DNA from: Cheilinus undulatus | Lineage: Eukaryota; Chordata; Actinopteri; Labriformes; Labridae | Length of the DNA: 64,000 nt | Direction of reading: 5' to 3' | Assembly (NCBI RefSeq): GCF_018320785.1 | Contig: NC_054867.1 | Span: forward strand, 33,173,855 to 33,237,854 | In this document: positions 11,631 to 24,100 of the stretch, one piece after another | Layout: every line of letters starts with the position of its first letter | Numbering within the stretch: the stretch's first letter is position 1 | Notes under the pieces: model-generated | Database searches by the model: none | What the model was told of the DNA's origin: nothing | What the model saw: the letters and a program-made list of their open reading frames with translations, nothing else | Translations under genes and position numbers: made by a program

Positions 11631-14600
11631 ATGTCTTCGTCTTTCTTTATAAAGAAAAAAGAAAAGCCAAATTTAATTAAAAAGGGTAATAACACAGTGG
11701 GACCAAAACGAAAGGTAAGGGAATTAGCCTGTTAGCAACTGAGCTAAACCTGAGGCAGCAGGTTTAGCAGTGATACATGCCGTGTAAGGCACTATTTCAA
11801 TAACCAGTCATCTTCTCTCCTCTTAGGCTGATGCGAACTCGGGTGGAAAGAGTAAAATACCAGCGAAGAAGCCTTCAAAATACAACGAAGAGATTTCCAG
11901 TGACTCTGAGACAGAGAGGTTCATTTTCTTGATGCAAACCTGCAGCTATTTCAGGATGTAAACCTGATGTAAACACACCATCTGTTTGCTTTATTTTAAT
12001 ATGTGTGATTTTCTTCGCTGTCCCACAGTCCTGTAGTCCCCAAAAAGAGACAGTCAAATGAAGAAAATGAGTATGAGGAAACACCACAGGAGAAGAAGCT
12101 AAGATTAGCCAAACTTTACCTCGAGCAGCTGAAGGAAGAAGGTGAGCTCTTTTAAATATACATAGACAAGAGTTAATATTAAACCATATGCCTGTTTTTC
12201 TTATTATTGTGATTTGATGTAATCAGAGGAAAAGAAAGCAGAAGACGACTCCTTTGAGACTGATCTGATTGCTGGGAGACTTCAAGAAGAAGTGGTGAGG
12301 TTTCAACTCTTTTGTGGCAAATTGTACACTATTCATAAACTCTCTTCTGTTCACCATCATCAAATCACCTGAATATTAAAATCTCAGCAAAGTAACGCGC
12401 TCTGGCTACTTTTAGACCGCCAAAATTAGATTCACTTGTACTAAAATCATGATAAAACACTTATGAATAGTTCATGCAAAGGTCTCTTGATAAGAAACCC
12501 TTTGTGTGGGGCTGTTTTCTTATATAGATTTGAACAATGAAAACTTTTAAATTTGATGTTCATTTTTGACATCCATGTATCACCTTTTGTTTGTGGGGGT
12601 CCTCAGTCTTCTACGATACAAGTAGCGGGGGCTCATAGGACAACAGGTTGGGAACCAGTGCATCATGGGACTAATCCCTCCTCTTTAACTTTCAGTGTTG
12701 CATGTTGCTGTTTACTTTACCAACAAATTACCCTATGGATTGACACTGGTTGTAATTTGTCATTGGCATTCTTAAAGCTTTTGTCTAAACCTAGGTAACC
12801 ACTGAGGTTAGGATGAAATATCACAGAATTTCATTTTGTCTGTTGCAAACTACTTGTTGACCTTGCCTTCATAAGTGATTTTCTAAGTAATGTTGGTATT
12901 TTGCTCTAGAATGTGTAAAAGGCCAGTTTTAAAGAAAGAGCACCATTTTCAAAAACTTGGAAAATCCCATTCATAGCAGCACATTAGCTTTAACTAAGAA
13001 GAATGAGTTGATTTTATGTGGTCTTTTCACCTGTGATTTGTTGTAATATGGGCATGAATTGTTTTGCTGGTACTGTTTGGAGACGCTAGATTCAACTTTA
13101 GACTTTAGCCTGGGTGCTTTCTCTTTTTTTTTTTTTTTTTTTTACATAAACTAGACCCATGTCTCTGCTGGTAAAGACAGTAATCCTACATAAAATCAGA
13201 TGTCTTAGATGAAGTGACACATATGAGTATGTTACTGATAACACCGTGTCTGTGATTTTCAGCTTGAACAAAAAGGAAAGCTTCAGCGACTTATTGCCAA
13301 AGACGTATGTATTTTTTTTCCTTCTCTCTCCTGTCTAGTATTTAAGGATAAATGCTTCTTAAAAAAACAGTTGGACATTGATTGAAATTCATTTTGTCTT
13401 TAGCTCGTGCCTCCAGATGCTTCAGAGATCAGACTGTTAAGAGGACACAAACTCCCAATCACTTGTCTGGTCATCTCCTCTGATGACAAGTACATCTTTT
13501 CTGCTGCTAAAGACTGCTCCATCATCAAATGTTAGTAACTCCTTCAACCCTTAAAAACCCTCTGTTTTGTGTTTCACAAAAACATGCATATGAATAAGTC
13601 AAAGTATGTTTGAAAATGAATCTGTCCTGTCTGTCCTGTTAGGGGATTTTGAGAGTGGAAAGAAACTGCGCACAATACCTGGCGGGAGGAAAGGCACAGA
13701 AGATCGACATGTTGGACATACAGCACATATTTTGTGTATGACCATTTCATCCGATGGAAAATACTTGGTGAGTTGTTCTCTCTTCAGTATGTGAATTTTA
13801 TGTTTTAGGAAACCTTTACATTTATATTCTAACAATAACGTCTTTCCTAACATTTGTAGGCAACTGGAGACATGAACAAACTCATCATGATCTGGGAGGC
13901 AGAAACATGCAAACATCTCTATAAATTCACAGGACACAAAGGCCCTGTGTCGGTTTGTACTCCCTCATGTTCTCCTACTTGAAAAGAGTAGTTGTGTTAT
14001 GGTTCTTAAAAGTTTTCTGCAGTTCTGAGGTCCTCCTGTGAACCATGATGTGCCTCTTCTCTCTCAGGGTCTTTCATTCAGGAGGGGAACTCATGATCTG
14101 TACAGCGCCTCTCATGATCGCTCAGTAAAGGTGTGGAACGTGGACGAGAATGCTTATGTGGAAACTCTGTGAGTTCATGATTAAAAATCATTCAATCTTC
14201 TGTAAAATACAGACTTGTCTTAATTGTGCCACTGAAATTGTGACATATTTGTTGTAGATTTGGGCATCAGGATGCCATCACAGGACTGGACAGCCTGAGC
14301 CGGGAGCGCTGTGTGACTGCAGGTGGAAGGGACCGTTCGGTGAGGGTGTGGAAGATAGCTGAGGAATCTCAGTTGGTGTTTCACGGACATGAGTAAGTAT
14401 CTAACTGAATCTGGTATTTTGTTTCTGTGATGCTGTTTGTGCAGCTTGAGGTTCAGATGTGTGGTCGGATACACACTAAACATCAAGGTGTAAATTAATT
14501 AAATAATAGTGCAGGAGCATAAGTTCGATTAACTTTCAAAGAAAGCATCAAAGATTGATGTAAGATAAAACAAAATTTACAAAGTAAATATGAGGTTAAC

Positions 14601-17600
14601 AGTTCAAAAACCCTGGAGTTGGTGTGTAGAGATTAGACTAAAGGCTGTCCCAGACTACACAATTTTTTTGCTTGTTCACGACAGTGCCATGTCAGACTAT
14701 GCAACAAAAATCTTGTCTTGTCTTGGCTGACAGCCTGGCCACTACAAAAGTGATCCTGACTGCTCACCGTATGCTGACGTCACCACTGTCTCTGCGACTG
14801 AGTGTGAGTTCACAGGGGGCGGGTCAAAGAGTGTCTGTCACTCTACAACAGAAGCGCTCTAAATAATTGTAGTGGTCTTTTGCTCATAACGAAGGAAAAT
14901 AAGAAACAATTATGGATTGAATTATGGATAATTAGTATGGATGTGTGAAGAGGAGGACAATATGGACTGACTGTCCTTCAGATAGGACTTAAGCTATGCA
15001 TGTAAAATTTACACATTAGTTTTAGGTAATAACAGGGGATAGAACATGGTAAATCTTGTAAATGATGATACAAAGATAAGGAGCAAATGTTCTCCTGTTA
15101 TTAGATGTTAGATTCACGTCATTAATGTCAGGTCTGGGTGTCAAAGTAGACAACGATGTAAGAAAAACTCTGACATGCTAGTCTTTTTGAATCGTGGTTG
15201 GGGGCTTCGTTAATTATGTCACACTACAAGATCATTTGTCGTCCCCTGACGCTTTAAATTGGACCTGAGTTTTGACGATGAGCTGCGATGTTGCGGTCGG
15301 GCTAAAATCTGGCTGAATTTTTGTGGTCTGAGACGGCCTTTAGTCCATTTCTTTTCAAACAGCTATGGTCCTAATCTGAAATCACGTTTTCTTCCACAAC
15401 TTTTATGCCACTCTTAACCTGGCACTCTGATTGGTAGGCTCCTGTCGCTTTCTCAAAGGGTCTCCCAAACTTCGTTTTTCACCTCAATGGTATGGCACAG
15501 AGGCACTCACAGATGTTGTTGAAGTTCAATGTTAGTATACAGGTGCATCTCCAAAAATTATAATATCATCTAAAAGTTCATTTTTTTTCTTGTGGTTCAC
15601 TTAAAAAGTTAAACTTCCATATATTCTAGATTCATCCCATACAAAGGGAAATATTCCAAAACTATTTTATTTTGTTTTAATCTAGATTTTAATGGCTTAC
15701 AGCTCAGAAAAATCTAGAACCATCTGAAAATATTAGAATAATCTGGAAAAAGTCAAATTTGCAAAGGTTTCCTTAGTCTTTATTCACTTACTCTGGTTCA
15801 GTACACACAAATACAATCATTAAGAAGACTGCTTACCTGTCAAATGTCCAGAATACATTCAACAACACCCTTCACAAGGAGGGTAATCAACAGAAGGTCA
15901 CTGCTGAAAGAGCTAGCTGTTCTCAGAGTCTGTATCAAAGCATATTCTTGGGAAATAGACTGGAAGAGAAAGCTGTGGTTAAAAAAAGGTGCACAAGCAA
16001 CAGGAATGAGCCCAACCTTCAGAGGACTGTCGAAAAAAGCAGATTCAAGAACTTAGGGGGACCCACTGTGCTTTATCAAGTCCAGATACTGATTTCCTTT
16101 TTCCAGAAGGACTTAGCACCTGCTCACAGTGAAGCCAAAACTACCAGAAATTGGTTTGCTGACCATTTTATTAATGTGATTGATTGTCCAGCCAACCTGC
16201 CTAGCCTGAACCCCATAGAGAATCTCTGGAGTATTGTCAAGAGGAAGATGAGACACCAGACTAAACAACACAGATGAGCTGAAGGCTGCTATCAGAGCAA
16301 CCTGGGCTTCATAACACCTCAGCAGTGCCACAGACTGATTGACACACCACATTGATCCAGCAATTTGTGCAAAAAGAGCTTTAACCAGTTACTGAGTGAA
16401 TAAATGAGCATAATTATCCAGAAGGTCAATATTTCTGTTATAAATCCTTTTTAGGGACCATTGTTGTGATATTCTAATATTTTGAAATAGGGGATTCTTG
16501 TGAGCTGTAAGCCATAATCATCAACACTGAAACAAAAAAGTCTTGAAATATTTTACTTCTTATAAGATGAATCTAGAATATATGGAAGTTTAACTTTTTG
16601 AATTAAAACAGGAAATACAAACTTTTTCATGATTTTCTGTTTCTTTGCACCTGTCACTGTTGGCATCCTGAAGTTGTTGAGGAGATAAGTTTCTTTTAAT
16701 ACACAATATATAAATTCCACCACAAGGGAGCTCTCAATCAAAACAATAACAAAAGATAAAACCGTAAACCACCATTTTCATTTCATGGATTGATTTCACG
16801 TAATGAGAGAGAAGCTGGAGGAGCAGACATGAAAGACAAGTCGCAAGTAAGCAGCACAAAACATGAATGAGATACAGCAGCCTAGTAGAAGTTCATACTT
16901 CCTCGTTGAATCGCTTTTGACGTAACATCAATCATTTCCATTTCAGTGACAAAAAAGTCATGTCTGTCTCTGCGGCCCTGATTTGGAGGCTTCTGTGACA
17001 ACACAACTACTTACAACAGTAAATGTTGATATTTCTCTGGCTTTTAAATATTTGTCATAATGAAGGTATTCTACTAAAATTATATGCAACATCAGAGTAG
17101 TCATGTTTTTATTAATGTGGACGTTTCAGTGCTAAAATAGTACCTTTTGTACCCTTGACTCTTCACTCTGACCTCGTATCCACTTCTGTTTTGAAGTATC
17201 AGCTACAGCTGCACAAAACACCATCATTAAAATATTTGGCCGTTCTCCTTTTTTATTTTTCATCCTCTGCCAAAGAATTTGCTGACTTCCACGGCACACC
17301 AACTTAAAAATGTAGCAGTAAGCACTGACTTCTGTGGCCTTTTTGTTGCCTTATGAAAACTTTTATGTGTGAAGTCTTGCTCATGGAGGTGATTTTAGGG
17401 CAGATATCTAAAATCTCCCACATTTAAAGAACTCCACACAGTGCGTACAAATCAAAAGTTTTAGCAGTAAATTAATCACATAAAAAGCCATTCTAAAAGC
17501 AATAGAGGAGAACAGACAGTTAAATAAGTATTTGTGACCCTTACAGCTGGTGGCACAGTGTAAATAACAGAAGTTTAGAAAGGGCAGGTATTCTTTGTTT

Positions 17601-20600
17601 TACAGTTTCAGTCTAAATAACACCACACAGACAGACTAACATATTTTGTCCTTTGCCTCTATCCTGTCTTAATACAGAGGTTCTATTGACTGTATCCAGC
17701 TTATCAACGAAGAGCACATGATAACAGGAGCTGATGACGGGTGAGTCGCTGTCACACTTCAGTCTTGTTCCTATCAAATTTACATTTTGTTTTCATTTAT
17801 TCTTTTTTGTTTCCTCTCTTCTAATCGGCCTAAGCTCTGTGTGTCTGTGGAGTGTCAACAAGAAGAAGCCTCTCAGCACAGTGAAGCAGGCTCATGGTTG
17901 CCATGGTGACACAGGGCTCGAACAGCCTCACTGGGTCGCCTCAGTAGCGGCGCTTCAGAACTCCGATACCGTAGCCTCAGGTGCCTCCGGCTGTGAGAGT
18001 CCTCCTTACCAGCTTTCTAATAACACTCGCACACTCACTCTACCAGATATGCAGGACATTTTCATTTGAAAAATTCAGTTTTCCTGCATAAATGCTAATT
18101 TTATTGATAATATTAATAAATCCCTCCTGATGAGAAGTCCCACACACTCATGAGTAGAGAAGTCTGAGCTCTTGTTTTTCTTGAAGCTTAACGTTTTCTG
18201 CCATTTGTGCTAATTTGAAGTTTCTTCTGTTCAGGTTCACATAACTCCCAGCTGCAGCTGTGGAAGTGTGGTCAGAATTACCGTGGGCTGGAGCCTCTTT
18301 TCAGCGTACCGATGGTGAGTTCTTACCCTCCCTCTCTCTGGGTTTTGAAAAGGTCACATTAACATAAACCGTTGTTTTTCATCTGATGATAAACTTAATT
18401 TACAACAACAAAATGCCTGTCATAAATTATCTTCATCTCATTCCTATTCCTGCCTCCTCTCTCAGTGCGGCTTCATCAACAGTCTCAAGTTTTCCAGCTC
18501 TGGTCAGTTCTTGGTGGCAGGAGTTGGACAGGAGCACAGGTAACTGAACTAATGAGTATGTTTCCATAGAAACTGCCTGGAGGCATCCTATCAACTACTT
18601 AATGTCAGAGCAGGTTCATACGTGGTGATTTAAGTGTCCACTAGATGGCAGTGTTCTCTCTTGCTCTGAGTTCTCTGGAAGAAGTGAGAGAAACTTTAGT
18701 TGGTTAGAAGCAATACTTATGAATGCTTATTGGTCGTCTCAAATATATTTGAATAAATATTTCCAATCCAAATTTATTTATCATCTCCATCTGCTGAAAA
18801 GTTTTGTGGAGATACTGATTTCACCAATAAGAAAAGAAAAGGGGTTGAAAAGGCACCTCAGGCAGAAAAGAAAGCTAAGGAATAGAAGTGTATCTGGAAG
18901 TTGGATTTAAACTGGCCAGCTGTGGGGGGCAGCAGTGCATAGGGCGTTCCACAGCTTTAGAACTGCCACTGAGGTGGCTGAGTCACATGTGAGCTTTATT
19001 TAGACCTTGAGACAGGTCCATGTTTTTAAAGATCAGACAGATAAGTTTGAGCAAGCCCATTTAACGGTTTAAATCAGACCTAAATCACACAGGGAGCCAG
19101 TGAAGGGACCAGCTAAAAGACAAGCCGCACCATTATGACCAAGCAGGAGAGGAGGAGGCCTGACAAACTCTGGCACAAAGTGCATTACAACAATCAGGAT
19201 GTGTGGAGATAAAAGCATTTTTTAAAATCATTCAAAAATAAAGATTCAACTCTGGATAAAAGCAGCAGTTGGAAAAAGCTTATAGCTGAGTAAATCTGTT
19301 TGCCCACTTTGAAATCACAGTTTGATTTAACACCAGATTGTCTACCAAGGGTTTCAGAAAGGCTCCAGGGGGAAGAGGTCGTATTGGGATGATTGCAGCT
19401 CTCGCTGGGTCCATTAAAGAAATCTTCTGTCTTGCTGTCTTTCAGTTTAAAAAGGTGTCAGGTTATCTCAGATTTGATGTCTCTGACAAACTGATTTACT
19501 GTTAGGTTTTGTTTGACATTGAAAAATGAGATAGTGACTTTATGTTTAGTGGCATACTGTGGATTCATAAAATACCACAACATACATTGAAAGCAGTTTA
19601 CAGAGGTTTGCTGCTTTGTCAGTAGATTTTTGTGAATTTTTATCAGATTGCCTGATGTTAGTCAATTTTTAAAGGACAGGCAATTCAAAAAAGTATTTAG
19701 AATAATAAAATAGTTTTGGCTCTACAAACAGAATTATAATCTGTAGTTTTTCTGTATTAGGGATGCACAGTATTGGGTTATTAAATTGGGTTTTAAATTT
19801 AAATGGTCCAGAGCTTAACCTTAAAGGGATATTTCTTTTTTTTTAAGTCCTGACAAAGCCTGCAGACTCAAACAGTTGAGGCTCATTTATTCTCAACATT
19901 TTAACCACATACACATCCGTACTCTTTGTTCATATCGTCTGTTCTCTTGAAGCTCACAGATATGGATCAAATGTTGTCATATTGCCGCCAATCATTTCGC
20001 AGTGTTGAGCAATGCGGCCAACAGTTCAACACAGGGTATCAAACACAACTAAGAAAAATCATTTAAAAGAACTTAATCGAGTTTTCTGAGGAAATTTAAA
20101 TGGATAATGAGTTGGTTATTTGAAAAAACAAACATATGAATGATGTTGGCTCACCTTGGCACAAAGACAGCTAAAAGAGCACAGCTGAGCAGAGGACAGA
20201 CTGGTCTTTCTTCACTCTACGGGACGGATGGAGCATTAATAAAGTAGCTTGGTGAGAGAGGACGACCTCTAACGGATCAGTTTTTCACTTTTCACTCCAT
20301 AGATAGATATAAGGGTATTAAAAGTTATGAAGTTCGAAACTCAAAGATCTATAGAGCATGTAGCTGGTAGCCGAAGCTCACATTGCAAAATAGTGCCAAA
20401 CTCAAAGGCTTTGTGGTTGAAAAATATAAGGCTTCTAAATTTTTCAAGTAAACTCATCTGCTATGCTGTTTTGCCTGGCTTCTTTATTGCACCTTTTGTT
20501 TGAAGGGACAATCCTCACTGAAACCACTGGAGGCCAATGCCACTACCAAGTCCTTGATACAGCCCAACTTCAAAAATACTGAAATCTCCTTTCAAGTACT

Positions 20601-21649
20601 TAGAGCACACTTTAGAGGTCAATGAATGATGATGTAGAAATTTCAATATCTGCTAAAACTGATATTTAACATTATAACCTATTTGCTAAAAACACTATTA
20701 TGCTGATTAGATTGTGCATCCCTATTCTGTATTAACAAATACCAGTGTCTAATAAAGAGCTGCTGCAGTATGTGACCAGTGGACTGCAAACCACAAAGGA
20801 GAGTTCTGTTATTGCACAACTGTAATGCAAAACTCTTTTTTTTTTCACCAAACAATAAGATAGAAGATATAAAGCTATACTTCATGTTACAGATTTGATC
20901 ACCTCCTTAGTCTGAATCAAACCTCAGTGGATTAACCCATGGACACTGACCTTCTGGACATTTCTTATCTGATTTAGTAACCACACTGCGACACCCACAT
21001 ATATAGTAGTTTGACCTTAAATAGATTTCAAATGGATCCCAATTTAAAAGGTTTTTTTTTATGAGGTGAGGTTTCTTCTGCTCCCTGAAGTCAATAAAAG
21101 CACTAACCATCACAGCTGACAGTCTGATCATAACCTGAAGTTTATTGTGCCTCCAGCAATTTCCAGAAACTTCTCTAACATCAAGCCTCATCACACCAAG
21201 GCTTAGGAGCTTCACAAGCCAATACAACTTTTCTTCTTAGATCAGTTTGCAATTTTATGATTCCATCATACATTTTCAAAACAATGTGGCTGATAGGAAA
21301 AGTGTTTACTAAGAAACAAGACAGAAGAGTTTTGGTCAGATACAAACAACATTAAAGCAGCTGTTTTTGGTCCATCAGTGTAAAACGTAACTGTGATGAC
21401 ATGATTATCTAAAGACAACAGAGGAGAGGTGATTATGAAGAAGCTTTCATCTCTGTTGTCCTGTGTTTGTTTCTGTTCGAATTCTCTCAGCCTGGCAAAG
21501 ACTGTTTTTATCCCTTTCCTCTGATCCTGAGTTTGTTTCTCTGCAGGTTGGGTCGCTGGTGGAGAATAAAAGAGGCCAAGAACGGGATATATATTATTCC
21601 TCTGAAAAGAAAACCACCTAATCCAGAGGAAGCAAAGACAGATGAATAG
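11631..21649 (+). CDS. rrp9: rrp9, U3 snoRNP-interacting WD40 protein (481 aa, 15 exons)
   Basis: RRP9 (U3-55K) binds the B/C motif of U3 snoRNA and is needed for 18S pre-rRNA processing in the nucleolus. Coding exons: 11631-11714, 11827-11918, 12029-12141, 12227-12294, 13263-13304, 13404-13530, 13643-13767, 13860-13952, 14068-14168, 14258-14392, 17678-17740, 17835-17980, 18235-18314, 18466-18539, 21547-21649. They total 1446 bases with TAG, in consistent phase; human RRP9 is 475 residues. Residues 1-120 are charged (MSSSFFIKKKEK; SSDSETES). WD40 blades follow from about 140: LRGHKLPITCL, FTGHKGPVSGLSFRRG, SASHDRSVKVW, FGHQDAITGL, GGRDRSVRVWK. The end GQEHRLGRWWRIKEAKN is an RRP9 hallmark. 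Exon 12 uses an unusual CTAAG acceptor after a long pyrimidine tract. Identity is firm. Confidence 0.95.
12295..13262 (+). other. rrp9 intron 4
   Basis: This is a 968-base intron. A segment at 12590-12680 (GTCCTCAG, ACAGGTTGGGAACCAGTG) resembles a decayed hAT-type repeat end. A run of 20 T occurs at 13124-13143. No gene was seen. Confidence 0.6.
14641..15340 (+). mobile_element. 700-bp TA-flanked MITE
   Basis: The left end AAGGCTGTCCCAGACTACAC is matched at the right end, in reverse complement, by AAGGCCGTCTCAGACCACAA. TA flanks both sides (14639-14640 and 15341-15342). No transposase is encoded, so it is a non-autonomous DNA transposon. TA duplication fits Tc1/mariner or PIF-like enzymes, but I cannot assign the family. 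Confidence 0.72.
15540..16653 (+). mobile_element. Tc1-like transposon, internally deleted (family A, copy 1)
   Basis: It starts after TA with CAGGTGCATCTCCAAAAATT and ends near TTTCTTTGCACCTG. Inside both ends is an inverted sub-repeat: AAACTTCCATATATTCTAGA at 15611 and its complement near 16570-16590. At about 1.1 kb it is shorter than the usual 1.6 kb. Remains of transposase are visible: an N-terminal piece (15844-16056) and the C-terminal part with the second-Asp region changed (FQKDLAPAHSE) and LNPIENLW holding the final Glu (near 16210). It is a dead copy. A second copy of the family lies at 51.2-53.7 kb. Confidence 0.85.
15844..16277 (+). pseudogene. Tc1-like transposase remnant
   Basis: Two overlapping frames carry pieces of the transposase. 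One has the helix-turn-helix region (PFTRRVINRRSLLKELAV). The other has the C-terminal DDE part (LPSLNPIENLWSIVKRKM). The catalytic core between them is mostly deleted, so no active enzyme can be made. Confidence 0.8.
16846..16880 (+). repeat. Dispersed repeat unit, copy 1
   Basis: GCAGCACAAAACATGAATGA followed by GATACAGCAG. Near-identical text occurs at 36498-36530 (plus) and, reversed, at 46453-46505. It is part of a longer unidentified repeat. Confidence 0.6.
18930..19500 (-). mobile_element. Possible old LINE relic
   Basis: Phrases such as GGGAGCCAGTGAAGGGACCA and CATTACAACAATCAGGATGTG are of a kind recurring in decayed fish LINE sequences. No frame is intact and the borders are unclear. 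Recognition is by general resemblance only; the strand is a guess. Confidence 0.3.
19758..20724 (+). mobile_element. 967-bp hAT-like non-autonomous element with 8-bp TSD
   Basis: The ends are perfect inverted repeats, TAGGGATGCACA and TGTGCATCCCTA. They are flanked by an exact 8-base direct duplication, TTCTGTAT (19750-19757 and 20725-20732). An 8-base TSD is diagnostic of hAT transposons. There is no transposase ORF, so it depended on a helper element. Confidence 0.88.
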
Positions 21650-21752
21650 TGGACTGTTAAGTGTCTTTTATTTTGTAAATTAAAGGTTTAAAATGGCAGT
21701 ATATCATGTTTTTGTTCATCCTTCTTTGTAAGAAAATATTCTTCATGTGTCA

Positions 21753-21758
21753 AATAAA
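21753..21758 (+). terminator. rrp9 polyadenylation signal
   Basis: AATAAA lies 104 bases after the stop codon, within an AT-rich 3' UTR. An ATTAAA-like variant (AATTAAAGG) lies closer, near 21680. Confidence 0.65.
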
Positions 21759-22378
21759 AAAAGTCAGTGGCATTTGACAAAGGACTTTAAAGCAAGTGTC
21801 TCTGCTGTGATTTTCTATTTTTATAGTTTAACAGCTTCAGGGAGGATTCTGCAGCGTGTGCATGTTGGGTGTGATATGGATTAGCACATAGCCGAAGCCG
21901 TTTATACACTCTGCCCAAGCTGACAAAAACCCACGTGTGAAAATCCAAACCTGTGCATTTAATTATTGGACTTGTTCTCTCTTTAGAAGTGTAGCAAGTT
22001 TTCTCTCAAAGTAAGAACACAGTAACCTGACACACCAGATGGATTTGTTTCACATATCCATCTGGAAAACCTTCAATACTAAGCATTTGGGAAAGAGCAG
22101 AGCCTTTGAAAACAACTTGGAGTGTGATTGGATGAACGTTCTGTCTGTCATATCTTTACGGGCCAATCAGAGCAACAAAACATGTGATGTAGCCATGGCC
22201 GAGGTGCACGTGCACAGCTACCGAGGAATAATGCGAACCATGGTGACTGTAGACATGTCAGCACACAACTTTTGTCGTTTTTAAAAAGAAAACAACTCAC
22301 TGCTGTTCCTTGTTCTTCCTTTAATGAAGAAAAATATCAAGTTTTGATAAAACTGGCGCTCTAGCAGCATCCGCGCTA

Positions 22379-23064
22379 AGGCCGGCCACACACTAGATGA
22401 TTTTTTAAATCTGAAACGATTTTAAAACCGTGGGAGACCACAGACTTCAGGACAATTTTCAAAGATTTTTCATCTTTAATCATCTGAAAGCACACACTAG
22501 ACGACTCAGCCAGATTGTCAGATCACTGGAGACCACACACCTGCCAACCTGCCTACGACCTCGCGTGATCAATTGACTTCAGAATAAAAAAAAAAAAATG
22601 GATGTCTGTCGATACCGTCTTGCTGTCTCTCCACAACAGGCTGTCCTGGCATGCGTTACAGGTGCAGCGACTATCATAAAACAAGGGAAAGACTCAGGAC
22701 AAAATCCTGGCTGGAATTAAGGTACCATTGTGTTTATGGTTGTGAACGGTGAAAGTACGTATGATTCGTCTGGTGACGCTACCCGGTGTGCTCGCTCTCA
22801 TTGGTTGTTGTGGGTACTCCGTCAGTGGCACTACAACCTAAAATCGTAAATAACAAACATGTTTGATATTTACGATTCAGGGTTTGGGAGGCTACGACGC
22901 AATTTGGAGCAGTAAATTAATCGTGTTGACACTACACACATGCAGACTACTCAGACAAATAATCATTTGCAACGAGGCTCCACTCAGAATATGCCCCCAC
23001 GATCGTCGGGGAAGGCAAACCTTACCCTAAATAGGGCTTAAATTCCTGTAGTGTTTGGCCAGCC
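22379..23064 (+). mobile_element. 686-bp TA-flanked MITE
   Basis: The left end AGGCCGGCCACACACTAGA pairs with the right end, in reverse complement AGGCTGGCCAAACACTACA. TA flanks both sides (22377-22378 and 23065-23066). It has no coding capacity. It resembles the 14641 element in size and flanks, but the end sequences differ. Confidence 0.68.
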
Positions 23065-23120
23065 TAAGCCATAATTGCAATGGCCTCTTGTTGGTGCTTG
23101 CTAACGTCACAACTCCGCCG

Positions 23121-23620
23121 TGCCTCAAAGTACTGCCCCTCGTTGCTGATTGGTCCTGTCACTTTCTAACCGGGCCCAAACGGTTCAGACACGAGCTTTG
23201 CAAGATGGATTCACCTGTGAGAAACAGAAGAATACCTTGATGCAGACAAGATGGTCGACATACATCCAATCCATACCGAAAGTCTCAGCTGGAAGTCCGC
23301 ACGTCTAAGGTTAGGCTTAGGCATTAAAACCCGAGTGATTAGGTTCAGGGTAAGCAAGTGGGGAAGGCAATATATTTGACATCCAGCACCAAGGGTTAGG
23401 CTTAGGTGTGAAAAAGACTGACAAACACTGGCAGCTAAGTCCATCACGAAGAAGAAACTTCTGCTTGGGACTTCCGGCATGGATTGGATGTTATAGCGCC
23501 ACCCATGTCGGCCATCTTGACTGCAGTTGGGTCCCTCTCGAGAAACAAGGACACAGGTGTATACATCTGCTTTGCAAGGTTAAGAACACAGCATCACTTT
23601 TGAAATCACAAAGAGCTCTT
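23121..23620 (+). repeat. Dispersed repeat family C, copy 1
   Basis: AAAGTACTGCCCCTCGTTGC, GGTCCTGTCACTTTCTAAC and GCAAGATGGATTC are repeated at 43545-43700. CATCTGCTTTGCAAGGTTA near 23564 matches CATTTGCTTTGCAAGGTTA at 43667. This copy has about 330 extra bases in the middle. The family is unidentified. Confidence 0.72.
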
Positions 23621-24094
23621 GATGAAACCAGATAACTGAGGTTTGTTTGTGCACCAACATAGGAACCGCCACAGCTCTGGTAGTTATCAATAACTCTTAA
23701 CATTTAAAGGACAAAATATTTTTTTCAAGAGAAAACTAATGCTTACTAACAATCACCTTGCAATAGTTACCAATAAATATAACACTAATCTTTTAATTAC
23801 ATGTGAAATATTTCTGCATAAATATTACCACGGTGATCAGATGCTGTCATCTGACAATGGTATATTACAGGTGGGGAGGAAGTTGACATTAACATTAACA
23901 GTGCCTTTAAAAAGTATTCACCACCTTGGATGTTTAACCACTCAAAACGATCTCTTCCTAAAGGAGACATGATATCTTCTATGGCTAATTTACTCAGTAT
24001 TGACTCTAAGAAGAAGCATTTGCTGGAACAGAGTCAGTAACTTCAAGTATGAAAAAAGCACAATGATATTTAATCTTTTAATATTAAAAAACAT

Positions 24095-24100
24095 TTTATT
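24095..24100 (-). terminator. Possible grm2 polyadenylation signal
   Basis: AATAAA on the minus strand about 555 bases after the grm2 stop codon. Real 3' UTRs of this gene may be longer. Confidence 0.4.

Larger units (their letters stand above)
14393..17677 (+). other. rrp9 intron 10, carrying two DNA transposons
   Basis: This 3.3-kb intron is enlarged by a TA-flanked MITE (14641-15340) and a Tc1-like element (15540-16653). A short dispersed repeat lies at 16846-16880. The remainder is AT-rich and unremarkable. Confidence 0.7.
18540..21546 (+). other. rrp9 last intron (intron 14)
   Basis: This 3-kb intron contains a probable old retroelement relic (18930-19500) and a well-bounded hAT-like element (19758-20724). 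The rest has no recognised feature. Confidence 0.7.
21759..24094. other. Tail-to-tail gap between rrp9 and grm2
   Basis: It contains the MITE at 22379-23064 and the dispersed repeat at 23121-23620. An 81-codon ORF at 22039-22284 has no recognisable domain and is not called. No gene was seen. Confidence 0.6.
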
